Source: Stagnihabitans sp043738565 (GTDB lineage Bacteria > Pseudomonadota > Alphaproteobacteria > Rhodobacterales > Rhodobacteraceae). Taken from it: a DNA stretch of 8,671 nucleotides. The stretch lies in the NCBI GenBank assembly GCA_043738565.1, contig JAYUGA010000303.1:1-8671 (forward strand), given 5' to 3'. Shown one piece after another: positions 6,949 through 8,671 of the stretch (positions are counted from its first letter, which is position 1; every line of letters begins with the position of its first letter). A program made the position numbers and the translations under genes. The notes beneath the pieces were generated by a model that ran no database searches, was not told the DNA's origin, and was given only the letters and a program-made list of their open reading frames with translations.

Positions 6949-8279
6949 TATTTCGATTTGCGGCGATAGATGTTGTCAACATAGACGGCGAGGACCAGAA
7001 CCACGCCCACCACCATGCTTTGGATCGAGGTATCAAAGCCAATCAGCACCATGCCGGTGCGCAAGGATTCCATCACGAGCGCACCAAGGATGGCACCATA
7101 GATCGTGCCGATGCCCCCTGCGAGGGAGGTGCCACCGATGACGGCGGCGGCGATGACGTACAACTCGTCAAACACCCCCAAAGCGTTGGTCGCCGAATTG
7201 AGGCGGGCAGAGGAGACGACCGCCGACAGTCCGGCCAGCATCCCCATCAGGGCATAGACCCGCATGAGCATCCATTTGGTGTTGATGCCGGACAGGGCCG
7301 CCGCCTCGGGGTTGCCACCGATGGCAAAGACGTAGCGGCCAAAGCGGGTGCGGGTCATCAGGAAGGTCATCGCAATGCCGACACTGGCCAGGATCAGCAC
7401 CGGAATGGCATAGCCGTGGCTGATGAACAGCCCTTCCGGCGGCACGGTGATGTTGTTGGCCGCGGCGAAGTTCTTCACGATGCCAGAGGGCCAGGGATAA
7501 GAGTTGACCAGCAGCGTCGCCCCCAGGATCAGGCCGCAGCCCAGTGCGCCCATGAACACCTCGGCCCACATCGGGCGCAGGGCGAACTGGTGCTTTTGCC
7601 GGTTGGCCCGGCTGCTTTGCAGCACCCACAACACGCCGATGCAGCCCAGGATGCCGACAATCCAGCTGCCCCAGAAGCCGATCGCACCGTAAGGTCCGCC
7701 GCCCAGCAGGGCAAAGTCCGCATCCACCGGCGAGATGGTCTTGCCATTGGCGACCAGAAAGGCCGCACCCCGGAAGAACATCAGGCCGCCCAGGGTGACG
7801 ATGAACGATGGGATCATGCGATAGGCAATCAGCCAGCCGTTGAACGCGCCGACCACCGCGCCAAGGACCATGCCGACGATGACGGTGATCACCCAGATCA
7901 GCGGGCTGCCGAGGCCAAGGTAGTCGGGCAGGATATTGACCTGCAACACCCCCATGACCATCGCGGTAAAGCCCAGCACCGAGCCGACCGACAGGTCGAT
8001 GTTGCGGGTGACGATGACCAGAACCATCCCGGTCGCCATGATCCCGATCGACGACGTCTGCACTGACAGGTTCCACAGGTTGCGCGGCGTCAGGAAGGCG
8101 CCGCCATCGCGGAAGATCACGCCATAAAGGTGAAAGCCGACCCAGATCGCCAAGAGCGCCCCGGCCATGCCCAACAGGCGGGTGTCGATTTCGGTCGCTT
8201 TCAGAAAACGCTGGAAGGGATTGGCGGGGGCATCGGCGGCGGAGCCGTGCGGAAGGTTCTGTCGGGTCTGATCGCTCAT
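6948..8279 (-). CDS. xylH: Xylose ABC transporter permease
   Basis: Inner-membrane channel subunit of the xylose importer, of the ribose/xylose/arabinose permease family (BPD_transp_2). The 443-residue protein has a polar cytoplasmic N-terminus (1-32) followed by about ten hydrophobic segments. Family marks include NIDLSVGS (93-100), the IPSFIVTLGG helix (156-165), the ATPase-coupling loop FGRYVFAIGGNPEAAALSGI (313-332) and IGGTSLAGGIGT (381-392). It is about 50 residues longer than E. coli XylH; part of the excess is a loop at roughly 259-290 (SYPWPSGI to LFISHGY) between two membrane segments, probably periplasmic. The ATG at 8277-8279 follows a perfect AGGAGG by 8 nt. The gene is separated from xylF by 162 nt with strong secondary structure, and from xylG by 10 nt. 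Confidence 0.95.
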   Translation of the reverse strand: MSDQTRQNLPHGSAADAPANPFQRFLKATEIDTRLLGMAGALLAIWVGFHLYGVIFRDGGAFLTPRNLWNLSVQTSSIGIMATGMVLVIVTRNIDLSVGSVLGFTAMVMGVLQVNILPDYLGLGSPLIWVITVIVGMVLGAVVGAFNGWLIAYRMIPSFIVTLGGLMFFRGAAFLVANGKTISPVDADFALLGGGPYGAIGFWGSWIVGILGCIGVLWVLQSSRANRQKHQFALRPMWAEVFMGALGCGLILGATLLVNSYPWPSGIVKNFAAANNITVPPEGLFISHGYAIPVLILASVGIAMTFLMTRTRFGRYVFAIGGNPEAAALSGINTKWMLMRVYALMGMLAGLSAVVSSARLNSATNALGVFDELYVIAAAVIGGTSLAGGIGTIYGAILGALVMESLRTGMVLIGFDTSIQSMVVGVVLVLAVYVDNIYRRKSK

Positions 8280-8287
8280 GCGCTCAT

Positions 8288-8293
8288 CCTCCT
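8288..8293 (-). promoter_or_regulatory. Ribosome binding site of xylH
   Basis: Perfect AGGAGG on the minus strand with 8 nt to the xylH ATG, the strongest ribosome site in the window. It implies independent translation of xylH after the long xylF-xylH gap. Confidence 0.75.
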
Positions 8294-8350
8294 GGTGATC
8301 TGACAGTGGAAACGCAGCTCGGGCACAGCATCCTGCCGCAGCACCGCCAC

Positions 8351-8390
8351 CGGACCAGCCTTAGGCCTTTGGCCCGGTTTGGCAAGTCCG
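8351..8390 (-). other. Second foldable segment in the xylF-xylH gap
   Basis: CGGAC and GTCCG pair at the two ends of this 40-nt segment. Just inside them GCC can pair with GGC past a T-T mismatch, and the centre holds GGCC-AAA-GGCC (8364-8374). Together these allow one imperfect long arm in the transcript. The GC-rich base composition makes chance pairing more likely than for the neighbouring perfect stem, so the call is tentative. Confidence 0.4.
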
Positions 8391-8397
8391 AGGAGTA

Positions 8398-8426
8398 TCC
8401 GGTGCCAACCGAAAGCTGGCACCGGA
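8398..8426 (-). other. Strong intercistronic stem-loop after xylF
   Basis: A perfect 10-bp inverted repeat, TCCGGTGCCA and TGGCACCGGA, with a 9-nt loop, begins 15 nt after the xylF stop codon. The minus-strand sequence that follows (ATACTCCTCGG) has no T run, so it does not look like a full intrinsic terminator. Hairpins in this place are known to protect the 3' end of binding-protein mRNA from exonucleases and so to raise its level over the downstream permease mRNA. That role is inferred here from position. Confidence 0.65.
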
Positions 8427-8441
8427 GGTCAGGATCAAGCG

Positions 8442-8671
8442 TTACTGGCAGGCAGCGACGCCGGCGATAGCGCCTTCGCAGGCCTCGGCCTTGGTGATGT
8501 GGCCGCCGTCGATGGCGAGGTTCAACGTTTCGCGGGTCAACGCGGTCGGGGTCAGCAGAATGGCGTTCATCTCAACGCCCTTCGCGCCGCCCGAGAACTT
8601 CACCGCGCCGTCGATCTTGTCCATCGCGGTGCCTGCGCCCAAAGCAGCGGCAATCTCGCCAGCGGCCTTGC
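8442..8671 (-). CDS. xylF: D-xylose periplasmic binding protein, C-terminal end (5' end outside window)
   Basis: Only the last 76 codons and the TAA stop (8442-8444) are inside the window. The visible piece reads KAAGEIAAALGAG, then a short strand region (DGAVKFSGGAKGVEMNAI), the LLTPTALTRETLN block and a closing EACEGAIAGVAACQ with two cysteines that may form a disulfide. This fits the C-terminal hinge and tail of XylF-type sugar-binding proteins, which deliver D-xylose to XylH in the periplasm. The identification leans on the block above and on its place as first gene of a complete xylHGBA series. The frame stays open to the right edge; an apparent start at 8642 is a leucine codon (TTG) within the protein, not a real start. 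Confidence 0.9.
   Translation of the reverse strand, partial: KAAGEIAAALGAGTAMDKIDGAVKFSGGAKGVEMNAILLTPTALTRETLNLAIDGGHITKAEACEGAIAGVAACQ

Noticed and set aside
6867..8066. 399-codon open frame on the plus strand opposite xylH
   Set aside because: His/Asp/Gln-rich product is the complement of hydrophobic codons of a membrane protein, a well-known artefact.
8398..8426. Rho-independent terminator ending xylF
   Set aside because: The stem is strong but no T run follows, and downstream xyl genes need read-through; an mRNA-stabilising or partial attenuation role fits better.

Overview
The window looks like a piece of an alphaproteobacterial chromosome, most likely from the Rhodobacter group of the Rhodobacteraceae. 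This rests on the high GC content, the strong third-position G/C bias, the style of the protein sequences (short FrcA-type sugar ABC ATPase, XylA/XylB of proteobacterial type) and a DUF1513 gene. The genus cannot be told from the sequence alone. Every supported gene lies on the minus strand, so the window reads right to left as one long co-directional cluster.

Right part (8671 to 3425) is a D-xylose uptake and entry operon in the order xylF (3' end only) - xylH - xylG - xylB - xylA. XylF captures the sugar in the periplasm, XylH forms the channel, XylG powers it, XylA isomerises D-xylose to D-xylulose and XylB phosphorylates that to D-xylulose 5-phosphate for the pentose phosphate pathway. 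Spacing is tight: xylH-xylG 10 nt, xylG-xylB a 4-nt overlap (ATGA), xylB-xylA 7 nt with the xylA ribosome site overlapping the xylB stop. The one wide gap, 162 nt between xylF and xylH, holds a perfect 10-bp stem-loop and a second foldable segment, as often seen after a highly expressed binding-protein gene.

Left part (3402 to 1) continues directly with three exported proteins that have no known place in xylose metabolism: a PAP2-superfamily / vanadium-dependent haloperoxidase-type protein with all expected oxyanion-binding residues, a CRTAC1-type FG-GAP/VCBS beta-propeller with a C-terminal ASPIC/UnbV domain, and the N-terminal 140 residues of a DUF1513 protein with a twin-arginine-like signal and a TTG start. 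The first follows xylA by 22 nt with no visible terminator, and the second abuts or overlaps the first. They may therefore be transcribed with the xyl genes or simply be a neighbouring unit.

No promoter, xylR-type regulator, RNA gene, mobile element, CRISPR array or long repeat was recognised. The operon promoter must lie to the right of the window. The most notable point is the joining of an exported haloperoxidase/beta-propeller module to the end of a sugar operon; everything else is ordinary.
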